Below are positions 1-10,640 of a DNA stretch of 64,000 nt, in pieces. Origin of the DNA: Clarkia xantiana subsp. parviflora. Taxonomy: Eukaryota > Streptophyta > Magnoliopsida > Myrtales > Onagraceae. Position numbers and translations under genes: made by a program. Where the stretch lies: the NCBI GenBank assembly GCA_036873135.1, contig JAPTYO010000003.1:23584001-23648000 (forward strand), written 5' to 3'. The notes under the pieces were generated by a model, which saw only the letters and a program-made list of their open reading frames with translations, made no database searches and had not been told where the DNA came from. Numbering within the stretch: the first letter of the stretch is position 1; every line of letters starts with the position of its first letter.

Positions 1-149
1 ATATGAAATTTTTTAACCACACCTGATATTTGCATCATACTATTAACAATATCAGTTTCCCTCTAGGGTTAACATTTAGGGCAATAGAAAAATACAAAAA
101 AAAAAAACTCCAAAAGCCAGGTGCTTGTGGAGCATGATAGAAATGACAA
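1..149. repeat. Partial copy of a short dispersed repeat
   Basis: The first ~145 bases match 1638-1788 and 9121-9262 with scattered substitutions. All three run from a TATGAAATTTTTTAACCACACC-like start to a GGAGCATGAT end. In the other two copies this is the right half of a small inverted-repeat element, so this is probably a cut-off older copy. Its left side lies outside the window. Bases 150-446 are AT-rich with no recognisable feature. Confidence 0.55.
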
Positions 150-454
150 TATTTACTTTCTAATAGTTTTATTTAACTATATTCATTAAATATATTTTAT
201 GATTAACATTTTCAACAAACATCGATAAGATATTAGCATTAATTTTAAAATTAATTAATTTATAATTAAAAACTGGTTATATAATACATAATCAATTTCT
301 TAAATTTAAAGAATAGTTTATGTAAAAAATAAGTAGGTCATACTTTTAAGAAATGTTATATAAAACTATTGTAACTCATTTTTCGGATTTAGGGTTTATG
401 TTCAGTCCACGTTTAAATAATACTATGTAATAGCATTATGAATGCTCTTACAAT

Positions 455-1537
455 CAGGGACGAAGCCACTGAGGGACCAGCGGGGGCACTTGCCCCCGCT
501 GAACTTCATGAATGTTCTTTAAATTGTAGAGGAGTTCTAGAAAATTTAGGTGTTGTTGGGCAATTTGCCCCTTCTGAAATGAAAAGATAATTCACAAGCA
601 TGTCTCAGATTGAAGCTTACAACTGGTTTCTTTCTAATTTGAGTGTTGTTAAGTTCGTAAAATGGAGTTCGTATTTTTCTTTGAGAACACCGTGTATGGT
701 TTCTTCTGTAAGAGATGAACTCATTATGAGGAGAGAAAACTGAAAATAAACTTTCCTTTTCCTTTTTTCTCAAATACAAATAATATTAAGACATGTGGCA
801 AGCTAAAGCTTCCAAAAAGCCACTCAACTCTTCGAGAGTTCGACCAAGAAGAGAGAAAACAATCTCTTCATTTTTTATTTATTATAATTCTTTTTATTTT
901 TATTAATTTATTCTATTATTACAGACTCAGTTTACCAACCTATTTAGTCTTTCGATAAAAAAAAAAAACTACTCAGCCGACCAAATTTTTTTTAACTAAA
1001 GATTCAATAATCGCATATAAAAATGAAAAAGAAAACATTGGTTTTGCTTAATTGTGGGTTAATCAACACCTTCATAATTTTAAACATTAGAGAGCTAGAA
1101 ATTTTTTGGGCACACTAAAGGATTATGTTAGTTAAAACAATTAAATATTTATAAACTTGTTATTCTAACAAAAATGACTAGGAGAAATTCTGATTTTTTT
1201 ACAATGTAATGGAAGAATATGTGTCAAGTATGTCCAATTCTTGGGGAAAAAAAAATATCACTCCGATTAAAACTTCTTAACTAATATTATTAAAAAAAAA
1301 AATACATTTTATCTACAATCTAGATATAAATAAATAAATTAAAAGTAATGATTAATATTAGAATTTTTTTAATATGTAAAAGTTGTCAAAATATGTTATA
1401 AAGAAAGCTCTTAAAACATCTAAATTATACAGTTAAAAAAAAATTATATTAAAATTTTAATACATCTCTATAATATTATATTTTATATTCTATAAGTAAG
1501 TTGCCCCCTCTGAAAAATATATCTGGCTTCGTCCCTG
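455..1537. mobile_element. Non-autonomous hAT-type transposon with 8-bp TSD
   Basis: Terminal inverted repeats CAGGGACGAAGCCA (455-468) and TGGCTTCGTCCCTG (1524-1537) are perfect over 14 bases. They are flanked by identical 8-bp direct repeats CTTACAAT at 447-454 and 1538-1545. An 8-bp target duplication with CAGGG-type ends is the hAT signature. The 1,083-bp interior is AT-rich and has no transposase-like reading frame, so the copy depends on an enzyme made elsewhere. Just inside each end lies a C-rich stretch (TTGCCCCC). The right ~235 bases recur at 8785-9019, again followed by CTTACAAT, because this part lies in the duplicated flank described separately. Confidence 0.88.
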
Positions 1538-1973
1538 CTTACAATGGTACCTTTTTTTTGGATTTTTCTACCATGCTCCAAGAGCACCATGCTATGGTGG
1601 ACTTAATTGTAACATATGTAAAACTTTAAAATAATGAAAAAATATGAAATTTTTTAACCACACCTAATATTTGCATCATACTATTAATAATATCAATTTC
1701 CCTCTAGGATTCACCTTTAGGGCAATATAAAAATAAAAAAAAAGTATTGAAAGAATGGTGCTTTTGGAGCATGATAAGAAAAATCCCATTTTTTTTATCC
1801 CACTACAATGGAACATACAAGGACAAAAAAATGTACAGGTTTGAAAAACTGAGATAGATTTGATGGATTGAAAAGTATTGATGACAAAGTGCTCCGTATC
1901 CTATAAGTTTGAGGATACAACTCTGATTTCCCTTTTTTACCATGGAGGAACACTTGTGTGGACTTAAAAGGCC
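1303..1973. repeat. Left copy of a 671-bp flank duplication
   Basis: This stretch includes the last 235 bp of the hAT element, the MITE and ~180 bp beyond. It recurs almost base for base at 8785-9456, with a net 1-bp length change and few substitutions. Copy 1 ends at AAAAGGCC, immediately before the TG of an LTR at 1974. Copy 2 continues from AAAAGGCC into unique sequence (CAATAGTGAG). The two copies therefore bracket the retroelement remnant. Confidence 0.85.
1559..1793. mobile_element. Small inverted-repeat element (MITE-like)
   Basis: The left end, starting GGATTTTTCTACCATGCTCC, is mirrored by the right end, whose reverse complement reads GGATTTTTCTTATCATGCTCC. Both ends then continue into AGCACCAT. 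The element is about 235 bp with no coding capacity. A second copy lies at 9041-9270 inside the duplicated flank, and a partial older copy at 1-149. No target duplication could be read because the flanks are T-rich, so the superfamily is not assigned. Confidence 0.6.
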
Positions 1974-2762
1974 TGTTTCGACCAAGTTATTGCGGGTTGC
2001 CCGCCGAATAACTCGTCGAAGTCTTCGGGTTGGGTGTGAGTCAAGTCCGTTCTCTAAGGTCGCGTGCGGGCCTTAGTTTCGTCTTCTGAACGGCGGTAAG
2101 TCCTTTGGGTTCTCTGGAAGATCGTCTGTCTGCCCCTGCGAAAGGAGCATTACCAAGCAGTCCCCGTGGAGAGGGGGGGGGGGTGCTTGGTGCGCTCGCT
2201 CCGACGATCAACATTAGTCGGTTTCTAGAGAGAGAAAGAGAGGGTTTTCTAGAGAGAGGTCAGAGCTTTTCCCATTCTCACCCAAAGTGACTTAGAAATG
2301 ACTTGAAAATGTTTACCCCCAAGGTGGCTATTTATAGGCAACCTTGGACCGTAAACCGGTTTTGACCCGGTTCGATGTGGAAATGTGAACCGGGATGCAG
2401 GGGAGAGCTTTGGGAAAAGGACTCTGACGCGCGTCTCAGGCGGCTGTCATGAGCGGGACGCGCGCGCCTTTGAAACATAGGTCTCGGACACATAGGAGTT
2501 AGTTAAAAATCGTGTCTCCTATACGTTCGGGACAAAATGGGGGGTGTACGCGACACACCCCGGGTGTTGAGCTTACCCGGAATTCCGGGTAAGCTGGGGC
2601 TTACTCGGAATTTCCGGGTAAGCCCCCCGGGGATGTCGGGCAAGTTCGCGACTTGCCCGGTTTCCCCCGGTTAGCTCGAAATTGGGGGATCGTAAAAGGG
2701 TCTTGCGCGTGTATGAGGTCCGAATAATTAAGACCGAGCCCGAATCATGCGTATATCCATCA
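1974..2762 (-). repeat. LTR (3' LTR of the minus-strand element)
   Basis: On the minus strand the segment begins TGATGGATATACGC and ends GGTCGAAACA, giving the TG...CA ends expected of an LTR. The minus-strand start directly follows a polypurine tract. It is about 789 bp and GC-richer than its surroundings, with several short inverted CCCGG/CCGGG stretches around 2550-2660. The second LTR is not in the window, so the boundaries rest on the TG/CA ends, the polypurine tract and the end of flank homology at 1973. Confidence 0.65.
2319..2347 (-). promoter_or_regulatory. LTR TATA box inside a palindrome
   Basis: Read on the minus strand: CCAAGGTTGCC, TATAAATAG, CCACCTTGG. The arms CCAAGGT and ACCTTGG are perfectly complementary and the TATAAATAG sits in the loop. 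Transcription from it would run toward 1974, in the R/U5 direction. The other element's LTR has the same arrangement at 57985-58021. Confidence 0.55.
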
Positions 2763-2773
2763 CTTGCCCCCGA
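2763..2773 (-). other. Polypurine tract
   Basis: The minus strand reads TCGGGGGCAAG directly before the TGATGG start of the LTR. A G-rich run ending GGGGGCAAG next to TG is the usual plus-strand primer of plant Ty3/gypsy elements. Confidence 0.6.
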
Positions 2774-4643
2774 GTTAAATAACGGCTTGACCTTTGTTTA
2801 ACTTTATTCTAAGATAGGGTATACGCGTGATTCGGGTCGTCTGCTCACCTTGAGTTTTGACCCACCAAGGGTGGACACGCGCGGTTCAGGCGAATTCCGT
2901 GTCTTAGTTTTTTGAGGTGGTCATGCTTGACAACTGCACAAAGGGTTAGTAGCACAACGGACTACAGTAATATGGAAAACATGATTGTTTGGAGAATTAA
3001 GGCGCGAGCGCACATGAAATCTTTCGGGTTTGCAAGGTGATCAAATAAACATGGAATGCTCTTGTCACGACTAATTGTACCAAAATAATAATAACTCATG
3101 AAAATTTTGGCAAAACGTTTTTCATGCAGTATGATGGTTTCCGGGAGCCCGTCGTCCGAGACGGCCGTCTTGACGGCGAGGCGACGGTTTTAGTGAATGA
3201 TGCAATGCCAGGTTTGGAAAATCACATGTAACGGGCGTAATACGAAAAATCATAAACATAGCGTTTTCAAAAAGTTGAAACCATTTGAAATGACTTAGTT
3301 AAATTTAGCTAAGTCATTTGATGGTGAAAACCCAAGCTATCAACAATTTTAAAAAATGAAGGGTGGATGAGAGTATACCTCTTGTATGTATGGTACTTAC
3401 TGTGTTGTGTAGTCCACCTCCTTCATGATAGTTTATAAAACTATCAACATTTGAATTGGTTGTGGTGAGAGTTTTGGAGGGGCTAAGGTAGTGATTTTAG
3501 GAATTCACTTTAGGGTGCTAGTGAGACCCCATTTCGGCCGGCCACCACCAGGAGTACCACCGGCGAGGTCAGGGCGGCCCAGCGGCGGCGAGGCGGCGGC
3601 GACAGCGGCGGGAGCGGCGGCAGTAGCGGACGGCGGCTGCATCATTCGCGGGTCGATTTCGAGCTCGATTCGACCCGTTTTCGCGTCCTTCTTGTCGAGT
3701 ATCGATTGGTAACGTCCTCCCCTCCCTTCTCTTGATGTTAATTAGACCTTTAGGGCTGCACATTTTGAATTTCAATAAGGTGCATGGTAGGTGTTTGATG
3801 AAATGCCTAAGTGAAATTTTGGCTTGATTTTCAAAACTTGTTTTTGGCGAAGCTCTAAATGTAGATAGATAGAGTTAAGGATAGTGAACTCCCTTTGTGA
3901 AGAGGTCCCTAGGTTCCGACCACCCGGGGGGGAATCGTGGAGGTTCAAAGTTGGACTTATTCGAGCGAAAAGTTCGAGCCTTTGTATCTTGATACGGGTG
4001 GCTTGATATGATGTCCCCTATGGTGATAATGCCCCCTTGATTGTTTGTGAGTGGATGACCATGCCCCCGGAGTTTAGATGATTGCGTGGTAGTTCGCGTT
4101 CATTAGTGGCTTAGTTGACCCGAGTGTTCCTCGGATTGCTCGGGGAAGAGTAAGTCTCCCCATGACATGTAATAGGCTTGCTTAAGTGCATTTGATCTGC
4201 TTGTATGTGCCCCCGGAGCCTTGAGCCGTTTTGGGGATAAAACTTGATCGAAATGTGGTCGGATGGCATTTTGGTAATTATAACCAACTTTGCATGTCTT
4301 TGATTTCTTTAGCTCTTGAACTTGTCGCTTTGTAGAGCGCTTGAATACCTGTGTCACATTGCACAAATGTATGAAAATTTGATTAGTAGGTGGCCTAGGC
4401 CTTTGATGAGCGTAAGGATTTTTGACTCCCGAGCGGGAGGGTCCCTAGCTGTTTGCTCGCGGACAGTTGGTCCGTTGGGTTGGATTTCCTTGCAAAGGAC
4501 ATTGATGAATGTGGTTGATGTGTTGCCTTGGTTTTTGATTGAGTTGTGTATGGTTTTGCAGGGCTTGGTTGACGGGCTTGCAGGCGCACGACTTTGATAT
4601 TTAGAGTGTTCCTGATAGGAAACGGTTTCTGCTTCTTCGCACA
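2774..4643. other. Non-coding interior, upstream of antisense ORF
   Basis: About 1.9 kb between the polypurine tract and the antisense ORF. It holds no long convincing frame. At 3545-3645 there is a GC-rich run of GGCGGC-type triplets, giving low-complexity Ala/Gly/Arg frames on both strands. From 3900 to 4640 the base composition resembles coding sequence, but stops interrupt every frame. It may serve as promoter and leader for the ORF starting at 4644. Confidence 0.4.
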
Positions 4644-6973
4644 ATGAGTAAGTCTCATCCCTTTGTTTCGGATAACTTTGCGGGAGAGGTTGATGAGGGC
4701 ACCGTGGATTCCGATTCTGGGTCTCGAAGTGGTGTACTTTTGGGACCGTCGGGTGACCGCGTGATACTAGAGAAGACTCAGGTATTTTTTCCCAACAAGC
4801 TTCCACGCTCCAAGTTTGACCTCTATGTCTCGACCCGGGGCTGGTGTCCCGGCCTAGAGGTTTTGTATCCTTGGGATGTTGTAAAGGGGGTTGAGTTTGG
4901 TCGGCCCACCGTTCCTCCAGCTGAGTACGAGGCAGTCTACCTTTCACAGTTTCGAGAAGGGCTGCGGTTCCCCTACTGTCAGGATCTGGTCCGCCTTTGT
5001 CGATATTATAGGATTTCTCCCATCTCTATTACCCCACCAGGGTTTAGAGCTTGGACGTGTTTTCGGGTGCAATGTCATCTAAACTCCTGGGACTACTCGA
5101 TAGTGTTGTTTCGAGCCTTCTACCGCCTGGGTAAGGCGGACGAGTCTGGGATGTGCACTTTCAGCTTGCGTTGGCCTCATATGACCGAAAAGGGATTTTC
5201 TTCCCTTGGCTTGCGCAGGGCGGGGTGGAATACTGAAGCGCGATTTTGTGAACGGTCGGACACTTCCCAGAATAAGTGGAAGTGTCAGTACTTCTTTATA
5301 AAGGATGCGGGCACGACTTGGACGAATTCTCACATATTGGATGCCGATCCCGTTCCACGCTTTCAGGAGTTCTCCGATAGAGATAAGGTCGCTTTGAAGA
5401 AGATCCACGCGGCGAATAGGGCGGGGGAGTATAGCCCCCTTTATCGTGCTTCTGACGCCGAGCTGCTCGCAGCGGGCATTCACGTACGTCCTTCGGGGGA
5501 GGAGTTGGTATGTTTTGGAGTTTTGTAACATCTGCTCTTGTTTCCTTGTAGGTTGGTTTCTTAACAGACGCCCCTGTTTACAAGGTGGAGTTGCAGGCGG
5601 GTCTTCTCAGATTGTTCCCGGCCTAGACGATACTCTTCCTGTTGGCCCGGGTATGGGACTTGTGCCTTTTAAAGGTTTTGTTGAGACTTTTCCCATGCTA
5701 ACATGTTAATGGTCTCTTTGTGGACGTCTTTGTAGGCTTGGAATTCCCGGCGGCGGGGGGAGTTGTACCTGTCGGGGAGCATGATGCTGACGTTCGTTCC
5801 CCGAGCGATCCTAGGAGGTTGACATCTGCCGGCATGCCTCTTGCTCCTTCCTGTGACAAAGGGAAAGGGCCTATGTATGCAGATTCGACCATGCCTGTCC
5901 CCCGGTCGGGGAGCGGGCGTTCAGTGGAGTTGCCTCCCTTGGCAGGTGATTGTGGTTGACTTCTTGTTGTATTGGTATGGTTTGCCTTCTCCTAATGTGT
6001 TTGCTTTTGATGTGTAGTTGTTCCTACTCCTCCGGCTCTCCGCAAGTCTGATTTGATTTGCCGGCTTGATCGGGATGTGTCTGGGAATGAGTGGGCTCCG
6101 TATTCTCAGTCTACTGTCCGTTTTCCCAAGGATGTTTCCCTGAGCACACCTGCTGTTGGTGTGCGTGTGGTTCAGCGGTCTGTTCCGCCGTCTGACCGCA
6201 AGACGTGTCCCCGGGACCCTGAGGCTGCGCTGAAATGTGTCGAGGACTCGCTCGCGCGCTTTGCTCCTGTACGTTGTTTTCCTTTTGTGTTGGATCTATC
6301 ACGTTTGTCTGGCTTCTTTGTGTGTGATGTGCTTGTGTTGTTGCAGGTGAATGCCGTGATGACCAACCTTTCCTCCTTTGTTGTTGAGCTTGTTGAGGAG
6401 ACGAGGGGTCTGCAGGATCGTCATGAGCACTTGTCTCAGGATGTTGTTGTGTTGAGGGAGAAGGCGCGCGCACATTCAGATGCTTCTTCCAAGGCTTCCG
6501 CTGATCTCAAGGGAAGTCAGGATTGTGCGTCTCAGCTGGAGGCGGAGCTATTTGCCCTACTGCGCCAGGAGAAGGTCGATGAGGAGGCGCATGCTGTGGC
6601 GCTGAGGGACACCAAGGAGTCTCACGTTGCCCTGGGTGATCAGCTTGGGATGATTGAGTTTCCTACTACAGCTGATTACCCAAAGCTTCTCGAGAAGGCA
6701 CGTGATGATCGCATGAAGTCCTTCTCTGTGGATTACTTCAGGAGGGTATACTCTCTTGCCCCTGATTTTCCTTTCCAGAGTGCTGGTCCATATACTGGCT
6801 ATGCCCTTGGGGCTATTGCGGGGATCCGAGCGGGTGGTGGAACGAGTGGTTTGACGGGACAGGTGTCCGTCCCTGTTGGTGATGATCGCCGTGGTGCTTT
6901 CAAAGGCCCTGTGCAAGATGTTTTTATGACTGACGCCTTTGGTTCTGGTGCTCCTGACGTTGGGTCAGGTTGA
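4644..6973 (+). CDS. Retroelement antisense ORF, spliced (gypsy-type extra ORF)
   Basis: The first frame (4644-5507, 288 codons) has an internal block rich in aromatic and basic residues (FPYCQDLVRLCRYYRISP, then WDYSIVLFRAFYRLG). This resembles the plant 'putative gypsy type transposon' family (Transposase_28) known as an extra ORF in Tat elements. A donor TTG|GTATG at 5508 and acceptor TTGTAG at 5551 suggest splicing. Later likely exons are about 5735-5946, 6018-6268 and 6347-6973. The last encodes a charged stretch (6400-6650) that could form a coiled coil, and ends at TGA 6971-6973. In the second exon the frame set by exon 1 meets TAG soon after; an alternative frame stays open, so either the protein ends near 5627 or a frameshift has broken the gene. 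Product function is unknown. It runs opposite to its host element. Confidence 0.5.
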
Positions 6974-7343
6974 TCTTTCTTTGTTTTTTCTTGTGTATAT
7001 ACGGTTGCTCCCCTTGCATGGGTGAGATTTTGACGGGGTGCGTCTTGGGCTTGACTTTTTATGCTGGCTGGATGTCTTTATTTTTCAGACCTGCCATATT
7101 ATATATATATGCCTGACATGAGATGTTAGAAAGATATAATACTTAATATTATTTTGCATCTTCCTTTATTGCTGTCTCAATAACTTGTTCTCTTTTGGAA
7201 GAGTGTAGCTCTGTTGACAGGTCGATTTCCTTAATCCGATGGTTTTCCTTAGGAAATTGCATCTCTGTTGGTGGTGGGGTGCGGATGAATTAGTATTACC
7301 GGCACCCGTGGCTTTGTAAGGAGGATGATCCATGTTGAACTGC

Positions 7344-8181
7344 TTGTCTTCCTTTACAAGGATGTAAATAGATTAGTATGTTCACATACTTGATGCTGCG
7401 GCGAAGTGTGGATAGATTAGTACGTCCGACCCTTGCATTTGTTTGCGAGGGAGGATTCCTAATGATCCGTATGTCCCCCGACTTTTTGCAAGGATGTGAA
7501 TAGATTAGTACGTTCACATCCTTGTATTGCGGCGAAGTGTGGATAGATTAGTACGTCCGACACTTGCATTTGTTTGCGAGGGAGGATTCTCAATGATCCG
7601 CTTGTCCCCCGACTTTTTGCAAGGATGTGAATAGATTAGTACGTTCACATCCTTGTATTGCGGCGAAGTGTGGATAGATTAGTACATCCGACACTTGCAT
7701 TTGTTTGCGAGGGAGGATTCCTAATGATCCGTATGTCCCCCGACTTTTTGCAAGGATGTGAATAGATTAGTACGTTCACATCCTTGTATTGCGGCGAAGT
7801 GTGGATAGATTAGTACGTCCGACACTTGCATTTGTTTGCGAGGGAGGATTCTCAATGATCCGCTTGTCCCCCGACTTTTTGCAAGGATGTGAATAGATTA
7901 GTACGTTCACATCCTTGTATTGCGGCGAAGTGTGGATAGATTAGTACGTCCGACACTTGCATTTGTTTGCGAGGGAGGATTCTCAATGATCCGCTTGTCC
8001 CCCGACTTTTTGCAAGGATGTGAATAGATTAGTACGTTCACATCCTTGTATTGCGGCGAAGTGTGGATAGATTAGTACGTCCGACACTTGCCTTTGTTTG
8101 CGAGGGAGGATTCCCAATGATCTGCTTGTCCCCCGACTCTTTGCAAGGATGTGAATAGATTAGTACGTTCACATCCTTGTT
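7344..8181. repeat. 131-bp tandem array with paired hairpins
   Basis: The sequence GCGGCGAAGTGTGGATAG recurs at 7398, 7529, 7660, 7791, 7922 and 8053, exactly 131 bases apart. Each unit holds two inverted repeats around the same loop TAGATTAGTACG. One has perfect 12-base arms CAAGGATGTGAA / TTCACATCCTTG; the other is imperfect (GCGAAGTGTGGA / TCCGACACTTGC). The first partial unit (7344-7397) is more diverged. Units differ by only a few bases (CTCAATGATCCGCTT versus CTAATGATCCGTAT), with an alternating variant order. It sits between the gag stub and the antisense ORF, the 3' UTR position where Tat elements often carry tandem repeats. Confidence 0.9.
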
Positions 8182-8539
8182 GACATTATTTTGTCTCCTT
8201 GCGTGCGTCGCGCTTCCTCTGTCTTGAATACAGGCATGAGCTTCGCTTAGTCTTGCTTTGATATCTTTTTGATGGCTTTTCTTGTTGGTTGCCCTTTCTG
8301 CATATAGAGTTAGGGCCTTTGTTGATGATGCATGTGGCTTGTTCCTGGTTTTGGACCGGGGTAGCTTGCCATTACATAGTGATTTTTCCTACGCAAGGAG
8401 TGAACTTCATTAGTCTTCTTGTTTATTTACAAGGGATGTGCATGGATGGAGTCAACTGATCTTCCATCCTAAACGTTCTACTCAGTACTTGAAAAGTAAA
8501 GATAGAGTATGTGCATGTCATAGGGGAAGGATTATTCCC
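8182..8539. other. Retroelement interior without a clear frame
   Basis: A 358-bp spacer between the tandem array and the gag stub. No long frame and no repeat was seen. Where an intact element would have protease through integrase, there is nothing recognisable, so the pol region has been lost or was never present. Confidence 0.4.
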
Positions 8540-8784
8540 TTAGTGACGGATTGATAAAGCTGGCTTCTCGCATGCAATGTAGGAGCGCAGAGCTCCTTGT
8601 TTGATCAGTTCCTCGATTCTGTTGCGTAGAGAGGGGCACCCATTCGTGCTGTGACCCCATCTGTTGTGGTAGTGGCACCACATTTCTGGATTCTTCCCGA
8701 GGAAGGCAATCCGGATCTCGCTTGGAGGAGGTAAAACATCCTTCAGGATGGTCTTGAACAACTCTTCCACCTCTATATTAAAAT
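8540..8784 (-). pseudogene. gag fragment with zinc knuckle
   Basis: The minus frame, ending at a stop at 8540, encodes about 76 residues including CHYHNRWGHSTNGC. This has the C-x2-H-x4-H-x4-C spacing also seen in the intact polyprotein at ~59,587 (CRFHRASGHDTDQC). The following RNRIEELIKQGAL resembles the intact element's KKEIEKLIQRGKL. It is therefore the C-terminal part of gag. The upstream part is cut off at ~8775-8784, where the duplicated flank begins, and the frame stops before any protease. Confidence 0.75.
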
Positions 8785-9456
8785 TACATTTTATCTACAA
8801 TCTAGATATAAATAAATAAATTAAAAGTAATGATTAATATTAGAATTTTTTTAATATGTAAAAGTTGTCAAAATATGTTATAAAGAAAGCTCTTAAAACA
8901 TCTAAATTATACAGTTAAAAAAAATTTATATTAAAATTTTAATACATCTCTATAATATTATATTTTATATTCTATAAGTAAGTTGCCCCCTCTGAAAAAT
9001 ATATCTGGCTTCGTCCCTGCTTACAATGGTACCTTTTTTTTGGATTTTTCTACCATGCTCCAAGAGCACCATGCTATGGTGGACTTAATTGTAACATATG
9101 TAAAACTTTAAAATAATGAAAAAATATGAAATTTTTTAACCACACCTAATATTTGCATCATACTATTAATAATATCAATTTCCCTTTAGGATTCACCTTT
9201 AGGGCAATAGAAAAATACAAAAAAAGTATTGAAAGGATGGTGCTTTTGGAGCATGATAAGAAAAATCCCATTTTTTTTTATTCCACTACAATGGAACATA
9301 CAAGGACAAAAAAATGTACAGGTTTGAAAAACTGAGATAGATTTGATGGATTGAAAAGTATTGATGACAAAGTGCTCCGTATCCTATAAGTTTGAGGATA
9401 CAACTCTGATTTCCCTTTTTTACCATGGAGGAACACTTGTGTGGACTTAAAAGGCC
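8785..9456. repeat. Right copy of the 671-bp flank duplication
   Basis: Matches 1303-1973, including the hAT right end (TIR ending at 9019, then CTTACAAT) and the MITE. It begins abruptly inside the hAT element, right after a truncated gag frame. The junction shares a short ATTAAAA-like stretch with copy 1. From 9457 to about 9630 the sequence is unique and AT-rich, with no gene seen. Confidence 0.85.
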
Positions 9457-10029
9457 CAATAGTGAGACTGCTAAGAACTGGTCCAAATTTTTCTACATGG
9501 ATCGTGAAAAAGACCCAATAGATAAAGCCGTATATATAAATCACTCACATGTATTGTCACCTATTTAACAACAATATTTATATGGTGATAGGAATAAATT
9601 AAATATATTTTTTTTCTCATATATATATATATACTAGAATTATTAGCGCGTACGTTGTACGCGCGTTGCGTATGCAATGTGTATTTATTATTACATATAT
9701 ACATTTAAGAGTTAGGGTTTAAAAAAAAATAATAAAATTTAGTGATATATATATATATATATACAATTTTTAGAATGAGGTATATATATTTCAATAATAT
9801 ATAGTTTTTTTTTAATATAAGTAAGGTTAATATTCGGGTCGTTTCGTAAATAGAAAATAACTTTCGTCGGAAACTAACTAAAAAAAGTTTATCAATATAT
9901 CTTCAACCTTCATAGCAAATCCAAATAGGTCATAAGTAGTTTGTTTTTTGGCCAAGAACACCAGCCCAAATCCGCCAGTTAATGACTTGATTATTTGAAA
10001 GACCAAAGTCATCAATTGATGTGCACATG

Positions 10030-10640
10030 GCTCGTTCTCAAGCTAGATCACGTTATCCTCCAACGGAGCATCTTAATCAATTACAGTGCTGGCTAGATCA
10101 ATCTTCACATCATCCACCGTTTCACAGAGCTGCAAATACATCTCCATGTAGAGCAAAGCTCTTGTCATATTAATGAATAAACATAAATTACTCTACTACT
10201 AAGTACTAAATAACAAAAGAAAGAGCTTTACAAAAAAAAAAAACACCTGATCAACTTCTCAAGTGTGCACAAAAGATCTCCACTATAAGCGCATCAAACT
10301 TACTTTGATCAATGACAACCCTGAAATCTTCGAGACAAATAAAATATTACGGAATGACTCTCTCATCATCCAAAGATGTATTTGCGACACAACGGACAGT
10401 GTCAGCAAGTTCATTCATCTGCATAGAAATTAATAATGTGTAATGTCTTTTTCGTAAGAGATGAAATGGTATTACTGGCTATTACTATGAGCATGCAATC
10501 TAATACAACACTTGGCACAATTTGAATCGTTGCACGTTTAACTACCTCCCAAATTTGAATAGATACAATAATGTCAACTATCATCTTAGAAACAACATCC
10601 TTACATAAATGATATATAGCAAACATAAGTAAATAAGATA
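10030..10640 (-). other. Exon-like stretches of unrecognised gene(s)
   Basis: Minus-strand reading gives short open stretches with ordinary protein composition, for example MNELADTVRCVANTSLDDE (from ~10420) and EMYLQLCETVDDVKIDLAS (from ~10155). They are broken by stops and separated by AT-rich, intron-like sequence. I do not recognise the parent gene. The position inside the presumed Helitron suggests another captured fragment. Confidence 0.3.

Larger units (their letters stand above)
1974..8784 (-). mobile_element. Tat-lineage Ty3/gypsy remnant lacking pol
   Basis: Read on the minus strand the order is: gag stub (8770 to 8540), ~360 bp spacer, 131-bp tandem array (8181 to 7344), a long spliced ORF on the opposite strand (6973 to 4644), polypurine tract (2773 to 2763) and LTR (2762 to 1974). 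Tandem repeats in a long 3' UTR and an extra antisense ORF are known traits of Tat/Ogre-type plant Ty3/gypsy elements, and the zinc knuckle matches that of the intact Tat-type element at 57.5 kb. Protease, RT, RNase H and integrase are missing, as are the 5' LTR and most of gag. The element is therefore immobile by itself. Lineage is inferred from architecture, not from an RT sequence. Confidence 0.7.

Noticed and set aside
1803..1985. 60-codon minus frame shared with 9286-9486 and loosely with 15.4 kb
   Set aside because: Similarity is explained by a dispersed DNA repeat and the flank duplication; no domain and no consistent start.
3491..3775. Overlapping Ala/Gly/Arg-rich frames on both strands
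   Set aside because: They come from a GGCGGC triplet run and resemble no protein family.
7344..8181. Regular repeats with palindromes looked like a CRISPR array
   Set aside because: The whole 131-bp unit repeats, with no variable spacers, no cas genes and a plant retroelement setting.
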